Of a stretch of 64,000 nt of DNA, positions 53,441 through 61,838 are shown one piece after another. This stretch comes from Chitinophaga qingshengii (GTDB lineage Bacteria; Bacteroidota; Bacteroidia; Chitinophagales; Chitinophagaceae). Made by a program: the position numbers and the translations under genes. Below the pieces are notes generated by a model. It saw only the letters and a list, made by a program, of their open reading frames with translations, was not told the DNA's origin and did no database searches. The DNA lies in the NCBI RefSeq assembly GCF_014529935.1, contig NZ_JACVFC010000004.1:558001-622000 (forward strand), in the 5' to 3' direction. The stretch's first letter is position 1; each line of letters starts with the position of its first letter.

Positions 53441-53491
53441 ATAACTGATGCGACGTTAGACAAGGGACTAAGATAGCGGCTTTAAAAGTTT

Positions 53492-55858
53492 TTACAAATG
53501 GGATGTCTTTTGATAAACTGCCTCATCATGCTTCCTGATCTTAATCCTGACATATTTGGAAGCAGGCATATTGCTTTCCTTTACAACATTGTTGACAGAT
53601 ACCAGCACGTTGGTTTCCGGAAAATAGGTCACCGTGTTTTTTTCGGGTATGGGGTACGGTACAATGACAAACAAAGGAGCCACCCGTTCTATGCCGTCAT
53701 CGTAATTGAACAGGTCTACCTTATCGCCAGCCCTGAATCCAGCCCGTTCGATGTCTTTTTCATTCATAAAGATCACCCGGCGTCCATTATGAACACCTCT
53801 GTACCGGTCGTCCAATCCGTAAATGGTGGTATTGAACTGATCGTGTGTACGGGTGGTAGCCATCATGTACTCATCATCGGCCAGTGTATTATCCGGAATT
53901 TCGGTGATGGTAAAGGGGGCGCGGTAATCATATTTTGGGGCGAAACGTTGTTCATCCCTGGCGGCATTAGGCAAATAGAATCCGCCTTTCTGCCGTACTC
54001 TTTCATTGTAGTTGTTAAATCCGGGGATACATTGTTCGATGGCATCCCGTACAGCATCGTAGCTGTCGTGGTACCGTTGCCAGTTGACAATATGATTTTC
54101 GCCCAAAGTGGCCATGGCCATGCGGCAAACGATCTGTGTTTCGTTAATCAGGTTGTCAGAAACAGCTTTTAGCACTCCTTTTGAAGATTGTACTACGCCC
54201 ATGGAATTTTCGGTGCTGACAATCTGTAATTCACCCTTTACGATATCGAAATCCGCCCGGGAATAGGTAGGCAGGATAAGCGCCTCTTTCCCGTGTACGA
54301 GGTGGCCACGGTTTAATTTTGTAGATACACAAACCAACAGCTTCAGTTTCCGTAGGGCGTTAGCCGTATAGGTAGTGTCTGGTGCGGCAGACAGCAGGTT
54401 ACCCCCCATACAGAACAGCACTTTCACTTTTTCTTCATGGATGGCTTTAATGGCACGGACTACATCGTAGCCATGTTTCCGTGGCATTTTAAAACCATAG
54501 TATTTCTCCAGCCGGTCCAGTTGTTCATCGGTAGGTTTTTCGTCGATGAGCATGGTGCGGTTGCCTTGTACATTACTATGCCCGCGTACCGGGCAAAGGC
54601 CACCACCCCTGATGCCAATGCTTCCTTTCAACAGCACGATATTGAGCATTTCACGCACCATATCCACGCCATTGGGCTGTTGGGTGATACCCATGCCCCA
54701 ACAAATGATGATACGTTTTTTATATGCGATCATTTGTGCCGCTTCGCGTAGCAGAGCAGTCGCAACGCCGCATTCTTTTGAGAGGTCTTCCAGGTTGTAT
54801 TGCCCGAATTGTTTTATAAAATCGTCGTAACCGGTGGTTTTTTCTTTGATGAATGATTGATCAAGTACTTTACCGGGGGATTGTTTTTCAAAGTCGAGCA
54901 GCAACATTTCCAGGGCTTTTAGCAATGCCATGTCCCCGTTTATTTTTACGGGGAGATAAAGGTCGGCCAGTTTAACACCGTCGCCGATAATGCCTTTCAC
55001 GGCCTGCGGGTCTTTAAAACCCATTAAACCCGCTTCCGGTAAAGGATTAACGGCAATAATCTTCCCGCCGTTTCCCTTACACTTTGACAAGGCGCTCAGC
55101 ATACGGGGGGCATTGGTACCGGGATTCTGCCCCACGATGATCACCACTTCCGCATCATGCATATCCTCCAGGGTGACCGTGCCTTTACCGATGCCGATGG
55201 TAGGGCGCAATCCTGAGCCGGATGTTTCATGGCACATATTGGAGCAGTCGGGCATATTGAGCGTGCCATAAGCTTTGGCGAAAAGTTGATAAACAAAGGA
55301 CGCTTCATTGCTGGTCCTGCCGGATGTATAAAAGGCTGCTTCATCCGGAGATGCCAGCGCGTGGAGGTGTTGTGCTATTTTTTTGAAGGCGTCGTCCCAG
55401 CTGATGGGCTGGTAGTGAGCACCGCCTTCCGGCAGGTACACCGGGTCTGTAAGCCGGCCCAGTTTCCCGATATGATAGTCGTCCAATTCTGCGAGGTCGT
55501 ATACGGCGTTTTTGCGGAAAAATTCGGGGGTGACTTTTTTGGTAGTGGCTTCCTCTGCCAGCGCTTTAGCGCCGTTCTCACAATATTCCGCTATAGGGGA
55601 GCGGTCATCGTCCGGATCAGGCCAGGCGCAGCTGGAACAATCGAAGCCACCGAACTGGTTCATTTTAAACAGCGCCATTGTTCCTCTTAACAATGCTTTT
55701 TCTTCAATAAGGTCTGCAAAAGAAGCCAGTACGGCCGGAATACCTGCTGCTTTCTTCTCCACCTTCGTGATCTTCAGATGACCTGTGAGACGGATGGGGT
55801 TTTCCGCAGCTGGTTCTTTGGGACTGCTGTTTTTTACATCTTTTTTATTGTCTTCCAT
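53492..55858 (-). CDS. YdeP/FdhF-like molybdopterin oxidoreductase
   Basis: 788 residues from the ATG at 55858 (an in-frame start at 55900 is possible). N-terminal FGGFDCSSCAWPDP, then GRTSNEASFVYQLFAKAYGT, DCSNMCHETSGSG (candidate Mo-ligand region), IIVGQNPGTNAPRML, GGLCPVRGHSNVQGNRTM and a C-terminal MopB-binding domain (TTRTHDQFNTTIYGLDDRYR). This is the YdeP family, related to formate dehydrogenase H but lacking the N-terminal 4Fe-4S ferredoxin-like domain. In E. coli YdeP is linked to acid resistance; the reaction is not known. It leads the minus-strand run with bestrophin, DyP and S66 genes. Confidence 0.9.
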   Translation of the reverse strand: MEDNKKDVKNSSPKEPAAENPIRLTGHLKITKVEKKAAGIPAVLASFADLIEEKALLRGTMALFKMNQFGGFDCSSCAWPDPDDDRSPIAEYCENGAKALAEEATTKKVTPEFFRKNAVYDLAELDDYHIGKLGRLTDPVYLPEGGAHYQPISWDDAFKKIAQHLHALASPDEAAFYTSGRTSNEASFVYQLFAKAYGTLNMPDCSNMCHETSGSGLRPTIGIGKGTVTLEDMHDAEVVIIVGQNPGTNAPRMLSALSKCKGNGGKIIAVNPLPEAGLMGFKDPQAVKGIIGDGVKLADLYLPVKINGDMALLKALEMLLLDFEKQSPGKVLDQSFIKEKTTGYDDFIKQFGQYNLEDLSKECGVATALLREAAQMIAYKKRIIICWGMGITQQPNGVDMVREMLNIVLLKGSIGIRGGGLCPVRGHSNVQGNRTMLIDEKPTDEQLDRLEKYYGFKMPRKHGYDVVRAIKAIHEEKVKVLFCMGGNLLSAAPDTTYTANALRKLKLLVCVSTKLNRGHLVHGKEALILPTYSRADFDIVKGELQIVSTENSMGVVQSSKGVLKAVSDNLINETQIVCRMAMATLGENHIVNWQRYHDSYDAVRDAIEQCIPGFNNYNERVRQKGGFYLPNAARDEQRFAPKYDYRAPFTITEIPDNTLADDEYMMATTRTHDQFNTTIYGLDDRYRGVHNGRRVIFMNEKDIERAGFRAGDKVDLFNYDDGIERVAPLFVIVPYPIPEKNTVTYFPETNVLVSVNNVVKESNMPASKYVRIKIRKHDEAVYQKTSHL

Positions 55859-56134
55859 AAAAAGATTTTTAAAGGCAGTCACACAATGTCCTCCATCCAC
55901 ATGCGATGCAGCGTGATCTGCCTTATAAATTTAATGAAAAAAAATGACAGCATTTTCGGCTGTGCCGGATCGTTCATGGCCGTAGGTTATTCCGGCGCAG
56001 GCCCTTTCAGCGGCGCCTTCTGTAATTTTCCACTTCCCGGCCTTCTGATTTCCAAAAGAAACGGTTTTTTTGCCTTAAATATCCCCGTAACATTTAGTAC
56101 ATTTATCTCGCAGCCAATTTTTTTCCTGACTATC
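55859..56134. other. Intergenic spacer between divergent genes
   Basis: 276 bp between the YdeP-like gene and the propeller kinase gene. The plus-strand frame of the kinase stays open through it, but its translation has no family match. It must contain both promoters; no full consensus pair was found. Confidence 0.5.
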
Positions 56135-59100
56135 ATGATCGCACAGCTTATCCGGTCAATCACCCCAAGACGGTATGGCACAACGAGGTATTTATACAGC
56201 CTGTTGTGTTGTTTGTTGCTGGGTATTACTGCCAGCGGGCAGCAGGAAAATATCTCCTATCACTTCCGGCATCTGGATATTAGCACCGGTCTTGCCAGCA
56301 ATCACGTTTCCGCTATCCTGCAGGACCGGAAAGGGTTTATCTGGATTGCCAGCACCGCACTGCAGCGGTACGATGGTACCAACCTGGTCACCATGGCCAA
56401 TTTCGACCGGGTACCGGGTTCTATTTATTATGATGATATCTGTCTTTGTGAAGATAACCGGGGCCGCATCTGGATGGGTACCCCGGATAATATTCGTGTA
56501 TACGACCCGGTTACCACGCTGATAAAAACCTTGCCGGTGGCCGACCGCACAGCACTGCCGGAAGGATTGCAATGCAGTAACATCATCCAGGACCGTAGTG
56601 GTGTGATATGGGCCACCACCCGCGAAGGCCTCATGCAGTTTGATGAAGCATCGTTCAGTTTCCACAAGGCAGCTATGATCCCCGAAGCGGACCGCCTGCA
56701 AATGGAAGATGCTATTATGGAAGACGATGCCGGTAACCTGTGGATCAGTGGTACCAAACATCTGTATATCCTGGACCGTGACCGCAGGCAGCTGTATACG
56801 CCCGACAATAACCCGCGGCATCTGCCTGTATTTAATATCCATAACAGTTTTAAAAAGATTTATACCGATGCCCGCCATCATATCTGGCTGGCAGGCAGAG
56901 GCGGCATCCTTTACTACTATGATCCCGTTGCCAATAAGCTGGAAGACTACCGGCTTAAAACGCCTCAGGCGGATAATATCTTCGATGTGATGACCGATGG
57001 CAACCAGCAACTCTGGATCGCTACCGAAAAAGGCGGCATCTTCCGCTTTAACGACTCCACCCACCGGTTCGATTTTAATATCACCAGCAACAATGACGAT
57101 GAGCGCGGATTCCATTACGATTACGAAGCCAACTGCATGCTGAGCGACCGGGAAGGGCATCTGTGGATTGGTACCGATCGCGGTGTGAATATCCTTAGCA
57201 TTCACAATACTTCTTTCCGGATGCTGGACCACCGCACTGTTTTCGCCAATACAGATAAACGGCTGCCGGCAGCTGAAGTAACGGGTATCTACCAGGGTAG
57301 TAACGGTGACGTATATATCGGATACTGGGGCAAGGGATTTAGCCGGTTATCTCCCCAACTGCAATTAATGGGTAACTATTACCCTGGAAAAGACGCTGCG
57401 TCCACTATCCCGGAGGAAAGAGGACTGGTATGGAGTTTTACTGAATTGAAAGATGGTACCATCCTGGTAGGACAGGAGAACGGTAACCTGTCTTTGTTTA
57501 ATCCCGCTACCGGCCGGTTTATCCGGCATCTCAGTTCTCCCGCCCTGCATGAACAAACACTGTTGCGCATGCTGGTACAAAGCGATACCACCGTGTGGAT
57601 AGGTTTGTATAAACGCGGTTTGGCCAGCTGGAACCCGCGCAACGACAAATTCCGGTACTTCCATGAAATCACCGATTCATTAAAACGCCCCTTGTCCGTG
57701 CTGCAAATTGTGGCGGAAGGGGATTCCCTGCTGTGGCTTGCATCCAGCGGCGGCGGCCTGATTCTTTTTAATCCGCACACCCGCAAAATCGTTTCCCAAC
57801 AAAACTTCGACTGGCATCAGCATAGCTATAGTAATGTAACTTCCCTTGTCCGGTACAACGACAGTACCCTGTTGGCCGGTACGGACCATGGGTTGTGGAT
57901 CTGCAATACCCGGAAAGGAACGTATACGCCTATACAAACCGGCGGGCATCTTTTCGACGAATGGGTGTTAAATATCCGGGAAGATATTCCCGGCAAATTC
58001 TGGTTTATCACGCCCTATGGTTTCTATCGCTACACCATCGCTGATGGCAGCCTGGAGACATTCACCCAGAATGACGATATCATTGATAACTCCCGGAAAG
58101 TGCGCCGCCGCATCACCTGGCTGAAGGATGGCCGTTTGCTGGTGGGTGCTTCCGACCACTTCGTGGTATTTGAACCGGATAAGCTGAAAGTGGCGCCACC
58201 ACCGCCGGATGTAACCATCGTTAATATGAAGGCGCTGGATAGCATCGTGCTCATAGAAGCTGCGCTACAGGACCATAAAGCAGTGGAGTTGAATCACCGC
58301 CGGAATATCATCAGTGTGGAGTTTAAAAGTCTATCGTACCACCATGAAAAAATCCGTTACTACTACCAGCTGGAGGGATTGGATGAAGATTGGGTGAGCG
58401 CGGAAAATATGCTGGTAGCCAAGTATACCAACCTGGCGCCGGGCTCCTATACTTTCCGGGTACGGGCTGTTAACTCCGCCGGTACTTTCTCCCGGCATAT
58501 CAGTGAATTGAAGATATTCATCCGGCCGGCTTTCTGGCAAACACCCTGGTTCCGTATGTTGTGCCTGTTGGCCGCGCTGGGACTGGTAGCGCTCTACCTG
58601 CGACTCCGTATTACCTCTGTGAAAAAAGAGGCCCGGGAAAGGGCTGCTATTCAGCAACAAATGGCACAACTGGAAATGAAGGCGCTGCGTGCACAAATGA
58701 ATCCGCATTTTATTTTCAACGCACTGAACTCTATACAAACCTTTATGATGAAAAGTGAAACGGAACAGGCGCTCGCCTACCTGGCCCGTTTTGCACGGCT
58801 GATCCGGAATGTGCTGGACAACTCACAACTGAACAATATCCCCGTTTCCAAAGAGGTGAATATGCTCACCAATTACCTGGAACTGGAGAAACTGCGTTTT
58901 ACCGATGCGTTTGAATATGAGTTTATTGTTGACCCTGAACTGGAAGCCGATCTGGTGGAGATTCCCACCATGATCCTGCAGCCTTTTGTGGAAAACGCTA
59001 TCTGGCATGGTATCCTGCATGTTCCCGCCAAAGGAAAAATCAGGATCATGTTTGCCCGTATAGGCGACAGGGTTTTATGTACCATAGAGGATAACGGTAT

Positions 59101-59305
59101 AGGCAGGGCAAAATCGGCCGCCATCCGGAAAAAGGATAAACAACAACATTATTCCCGTGGATTACAGATCACGCGCGATAGATTACAGTTGTATAACAGC
59201 CGTTTTAATATGGATGCCAGTTTTGATATTGAAGATTTGGACGATGGATCGGGAAATCCAACAGGGACAAGGGTTAATATCTGGTTCCCGTATGTGGAAG
59301 AATAA
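56135..59305 (+). CDS. Two-component regulator propeller, LytS-type histidine kinase
   Basis: 1056 residues from the ATG at 56135 (the frame is open from 55778). Signal peptide ~1-32 (LLGITASGQQ). Many Reg_prop beta-propeller units (~40-700) with repeated D(R/N)xG.(I/L)W(I/M) motifs such as DRKGFIWIAS, DNRGRIWMGT, DREGHLWIGT. A Y_Y_Y domain (YYYQLEGLDEDWVSAENMLV) at ~735-790, a membrane helix ~803-825, then a His_kinase/LytS domain with His858 in QMNPHFIFNALNSIQ and HATPase (IEDNGIGR). The propeller senses something in the periplasm, often a polysaccharide fragment. There is no LytTR regulator next to it and, unlike classical hybrid systems, no fused receiver or HTH. Confidence 0.93.
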   Translation: MIAQLIRSITPRRYGTTRYLYSLLCCLLLGITASGQQENISYHFRHLDISTGLASNHVSAILQDRKGFIWIASTALQRYDGTNLVTMANFDRVPGSIYYDDICLCEDNRGRIWMGTPDNIRVYDPVTTLIKTLPVADRTALPEGLQCSNIIQDRSGVIWATTREGLMQFDEASFSFHKAAMIPEADRLQMEDAIMEDDAGNLWISGTKHLYILDRDRRQLYTPDNNPRHLPVFNIHNSFKKIYTDARHHIWLAGRGGILYYYDPVANKLEDYRLKTPQADNIFDVMTDGNQQLWIATEKGGIFRFNDSTHRFDFNITSNNDDERGFHYDYEANCMLSDREGHLWIGTDRGVNILSIHNTSFRMLDHRTVFANTDKRLPAAEVTGIYQGSNGDVYIGYWGKGFSRLSPQLQLMGNYYPGKDAASTIPEERGLVWSFTELKDGTILVGQENGNLSLFNPATGRFIRHLSSPALHEQTLLRMLVQSDTTVWIGLYKRGLASWNPRNDKFRYFHEITDSLKRPLSVLQIVAEGDSLLWLASSGGGLILFNPHTRKIVSQQNFDWHQHSYSNVTSLVRYNDSTLLAGTDHGLWICNTRKGTYTPIQTGGHLFDEWVLNIREDIPGKFWFITPYGFYRYTIADGSLETFTQNDDIIDNSRKVRRRITWLKDGRLLVGASDHFVVFEPDKLKVAPPPPDVTIVNMKALDSIVLIEAALQDHKAVELNHRRNIISVEFKSLSYHHEKIRYYYQLEGLDEDWVSAENMLVAKYTNLAPGSYTFRVRAVNSAGTFSRHISELKIFIRPAFWQTPWFRMLCLLAALGLVALYLRLRITSVKKEARERAAIQQQMAQLEMKALRAQMNPHFIFNALNSIQTFMMKSETEQALAYLARFARLIRNVLDNSQLNNIPVSKEVNMLTNYLELEKLRFTDAFEYEFIVDPELEADLVEIPTMILQPFVENAIWHGILHVPAKGKIRIMFARIGDRVLCTIEDNGIGRAKSAAIRKKDKQQHYSRGLQITRDRLQLYNSRFNMDASFDIEDLDDGSGNPTGTRVNIWFPYVEE

Positions 59306-59306
59306 A

Positions 59307-59335
59307 ACAGATTACGGACATGGTCCGTAATCTGT
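59307..59335. terminator. Palindromic hairpin between convergent genes
   Basis: ACAGATTACGGAC and GTCCGTAATCTGT flank ATG in a near-perfect palindrome two bases after the kinase stop. A bidirectional terminator is likely, although no long T-tract follows. Confidence 0.6.
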
Positions 59336-59344
59336 CAGCATTAT

Positions 59345-60751
59345 TTATCTCAGGCCAATTTCATAATGTCTTTCCGGAATTTCGATATCCAGGAATCCTT
59401 TTTTGAGCAGCCAGTTTTTGAAGATGACCTGCACATCGTATTCACCATGTACCAGGAATAATTTTTTCACATCGCCCGGGTGTTGGCAAGCGAGCCACTG
59501 GCTAAGGTCTTCGTAGTCGCCGTGTGCACTCATGGAACGGATCACGCCTACTTCCGCTTTCACCGCGTAGCGGGTACCAAAAATAGATACTTCCTTATTG
59601 CCTCTCATCAGGCGGCCGCCGAGCGACTGTGGTTCGCAATAACCGACGATCAGGATGGTATTTCTTTCCTCATCGATATTATTGGCGATATGATGTTTAA
59701 CGCGGCCTGCATCTGCCATGCCGGATGCGGAGATGATCACGCAGGGTTCCTTGCGGAAATTGAGGCCCTTGGATTCATCCACCGATTTGATGTAGTGCAG
59801 TCCGGGGAAATCGAATGGATCGTCGTCCCGTTTCAGCACGTCGGATACCTCGCGGTTAAATACTTCAGGGTGTGCTTTGGTAACGGCAGTAGCTTCGGTA
59901 GACAGGGGGCTGTCCACGAAGATGTCTACTTTAGGCAGGGTACCGTTCAGCTGTGCTTTGTTCAGGGCGTACAGCAGTTCCTGGGTACGGCCTACGCTAA
60001 ACGCAGGGATGATCAGCTTACCTCTTTTGTCTACGCAGGTTTCCCGGATGTAGCGCAGCAATTCAGCGTCTGCCGGCGCTGCATCTGCATGGAGGGTGCT
60101 GCCATAGGTAGACTCAATGAGGATGTAATCTGCCTGTGGGAAAGTCGCCGGGGATTTAAGGATCGCGTCATTATACCGGCCTATGTCACCGCTGAAAGTG
60201 ATCTGTTCTGTTTTACCGTTTTCGGTGATACGCAGGTGTACGGAGGCGGCGCCTACGATATGACCGGCATCGGTATACATCAGTTGTATATCCGGATCGA
60301 TGTTGACCCAGGTATTGTAGTTGCTGACTGGTTTAAGATGCTGTATTGCGCTTTTAGCATCATCTACGGTGTAGAGTGGCAATACATAGGGTTTGCCTTC
60401 ATTTGCCCTTTTTTTGTTGGTGAACTTCACATCTTCTTCCTGGATTTCTGCGGAGTCGAGCAGGAGGATCTCTGTCATGTCACGGGTTCCGGGGGTGCAG
60501 TAAATGTCACCGTTATAGCCCATCTTCACCAGGCGGGGAATCAGGCCGGAGTGATCGATATGGGCGTGCGACAGCACCATGTACGTGACTTCAGCGGGTT
60601 CAAAGCCAAAGTCTCTGTTCAGTTCATCGGTTTCTGCGCCCATGCCTTGAAACATGCCGCAGTCCAACAGAATCTTCTTGCCATTCTTCAGGGTGATGAG
60701 GTGCTTGGAACCGGTAACGGTGCGGGCTGCACCATGGAATGCTATTTTCAT
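59345..60751 (-). CDS. Metallo-beta-lactamase/beta-CASP hydrolase (RNA-specificity type)
   Basis: 468 residues. The MBL zinc motif HAHIDHSG, DAGHIVGAASV and ISASGMADAGRVKHHI, together with a beta-CASP domain (RTQELLYALNKAQLNG; VDSPLSTEATAVTKAH) and the C-terminal LVHGEYDVQVIFKNWLL, place it with the YPR/CPSF-like 'RNA specificity' group. Archaeal and bacterial relatives are RNases, but this class is not proven on substrate here. It ends the 64000-59345 minus-strand gene run. Confidence 0.9.
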   Translation of the reverse strand: MKIAFHGAARTVTGSKHLITLKNGKKILLDCGMFQGMGAETDELNRDFGFEPAEVTYMVLSHAHIDHSGLIPRLVKMGYNGDIYCTPGTRDMTEILLLDSAEIQEEDVKFTNKKRANEGKPYVLPLYTVDDAKSAIQHLKPVSNYNTWVNIDPDIQLMYTDAGHIVGAASVHLRITENGKTEQITFSGDIGRYNDAILKSPATFPQADYILIESTYGSTLHADAAPADAELLRYIRETCVDKRGKLIIPAFSVGRTQELLYALNKAQLNGTLPKVDIFVDSPLSTEATAVTKAHPEVFNREVSDVLKRDDDPFDFPGLHYIKSVDESKGLNFRKEPCVIISASGMADAGRVKHHIANNIDEERNTILIVGYCEPQSLGGRLMRGNKEVSIFGTRYAVKAEVGVIRSMSAHGDYEDLSQWLACQHPGDVKKLFLVHGEYDVQVIFKNWLLKKGFLDIEIPERHYEIGLR

Positions 60752-60783
60752 ATCCTTGATTTAGGGTGATGAACACCATTTTT

Positions 60784-61314
60784 TTAAGATTTGCCTTTAA
60801 AAGACCAGGTAATGGCGAACGAGGCAATTAATGTGCCTTGTTTGTCCCTGCCTTCACTGCGCAGGGTAACGGTGACTGCCTCCTCCTGGTTCAACGCTTT
60901 GCTGATAGCGTCTTTTAGTGCGGGAAGGTCATTACAGGTAAAGTAGGTGATACCGGTAGCTTTTTTCACAAAAACGGATTCAAGCCCGGTAACGAGCATG
61001 GATACACGTTTGGGTGCACTCTGAACATACATCATGGCAGGCAGGCCGGTGCTCATTTCTGCGGCCATCGCCAGACAGGCGAAGTAGGTAGAACGGAAGG
61101 GGTTCTGTGACAACCATCGGAAAGGGATGGAAGTAATACAGGCATCTTCACTGATAGCCTTTATCCGTACACCGGCCAGCCAGGCTGCCGGCAGCTTCCA
61201 GAAAAGATAGGCCCGAAATTTAAACGGATGCTGCGCAAACTTTATAAAAGTATGCACGGCATCCGTATTAAAATTGGTTCCACCGTTAGGTATGACAATA
61301 TTATTCGTTGACAT
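60784..61314 (-). CDS. DUF4442 thioesterase-like protein
   Basis: 176 residues. A single hotdog-type domain (AGVRIKAISEDACITSIPFR; NPFRSTYFACLAMAAEMSTG; VTVTLRSEGRDKQGTLIASF) of the DUF4442 family, related to acyl-CoA thioesterases. No substrate can be named. Its ATG overlaps the thioredoxin gene end by 14 bp, so they are co-translated. Confidence 0.82.
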   Translation of the reverse strand: MSTNNIVIPNGGTNFNTDAVHTFIKFAQHPFKFRAYLFWKLPAAWLAGVRIKAISEDACITSIPFRWLSQNPFRSTYFACLAMAAEMSTGLPAMMYVQSAPKRVSMLVTGLESVFVKKATGITYFTCNDLPALKDAISKALNQEEAVTVTLRSEGRDKQGTLIASFAITWSFKGKS

Positions 61315-61828
61315 AATTGGAAGGCATTAAGGCTGCGGGAGACCATTGTTTGAAGAACTCCATCAGCTTCTTTTTGTCGTAGGAGTCTGCAGATTCCAGC
61401 AGGCCGGTATTTTGCGTATGCAACCGGGTTCCTTTGGCATCCAGTATCACCAGTACCGGAAAACCGAAACGCTGCGGATATCCCAGCTCTTTCAGGATCG
61501 GCAGGTTTTTATTTTCCTTGCTATAGTTCAGGTGATACACGACGTAGTTCTTGTTCATCGCCGCTTTCAGCTCGGCATCGTCTTCCACGAACTTGTACAG
61601 CCGTTTACACCAGATGCACCAGTTACCACCTATCTGTAATAATACGTGTTTGTTCTCTTTGGCAGCCTGTTTCAGGGCGGCGGCCATATCCGCTTTGGCA
61701 TCTGCGGAAGGGTTGTAAATATGTTCCAGGTCATGCGTCTGCGCTTGTACCTTTATCGCCGGCAAGGCGAAGAAAAGGCCCAGGAACAGTGCCCATACTA
61801 TCTTCTTCATAAAACTTGGTTTATTCAT
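61301..61828 (-). CDS. Exported thioredoxin-family protein
   Basis: 175 residues, or 169 from the ATG at 61810, which gives a cleaner signal peptide (KKIVWALFLGLFFALPAIKV, cut after VQAQ). Thioredoxin_7-like fold with redox motif WCIWCKRLY, and cis-Pro in FGFPVLVILD. Periplasmic thiol redox role. It starts 10 bp after the ppk1 stop. Confidence 0.9.
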   Translation of the reverse strand: MNKPSFMKKIVWALFLGLFFALPAIKVQAQTHDLEHIYNPSADAKADMAAALKQAAKENKHVLLQIGGNWCIWCKRLYKFVEDDAELKAAMNKNYVVYHLNYSKENKNLPILKELGYPQRFGFPVLVILDAKGTRLHTQNTGLLESADSYDKKKLMEFFKQWSPAALMPSNYVNE

Positions 61829-61838
61829 CCGATCTAAT

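Noticed and set aside
55778..56134. N-terminal extension of the propeller kinase upstream of 56135
   Set aside because: It overlaps the start of the YdeP-like gene, has no signal-peptide logic and no family match; the ATG at 56135 is followed by a good signal peptide.
59480..60769. 429-codon plus-strand frame antisense to the beta-CASP hydrolase
   Set aside because: The composition is that of a reverse-complement shadow; motifs on the minus strand are clear.
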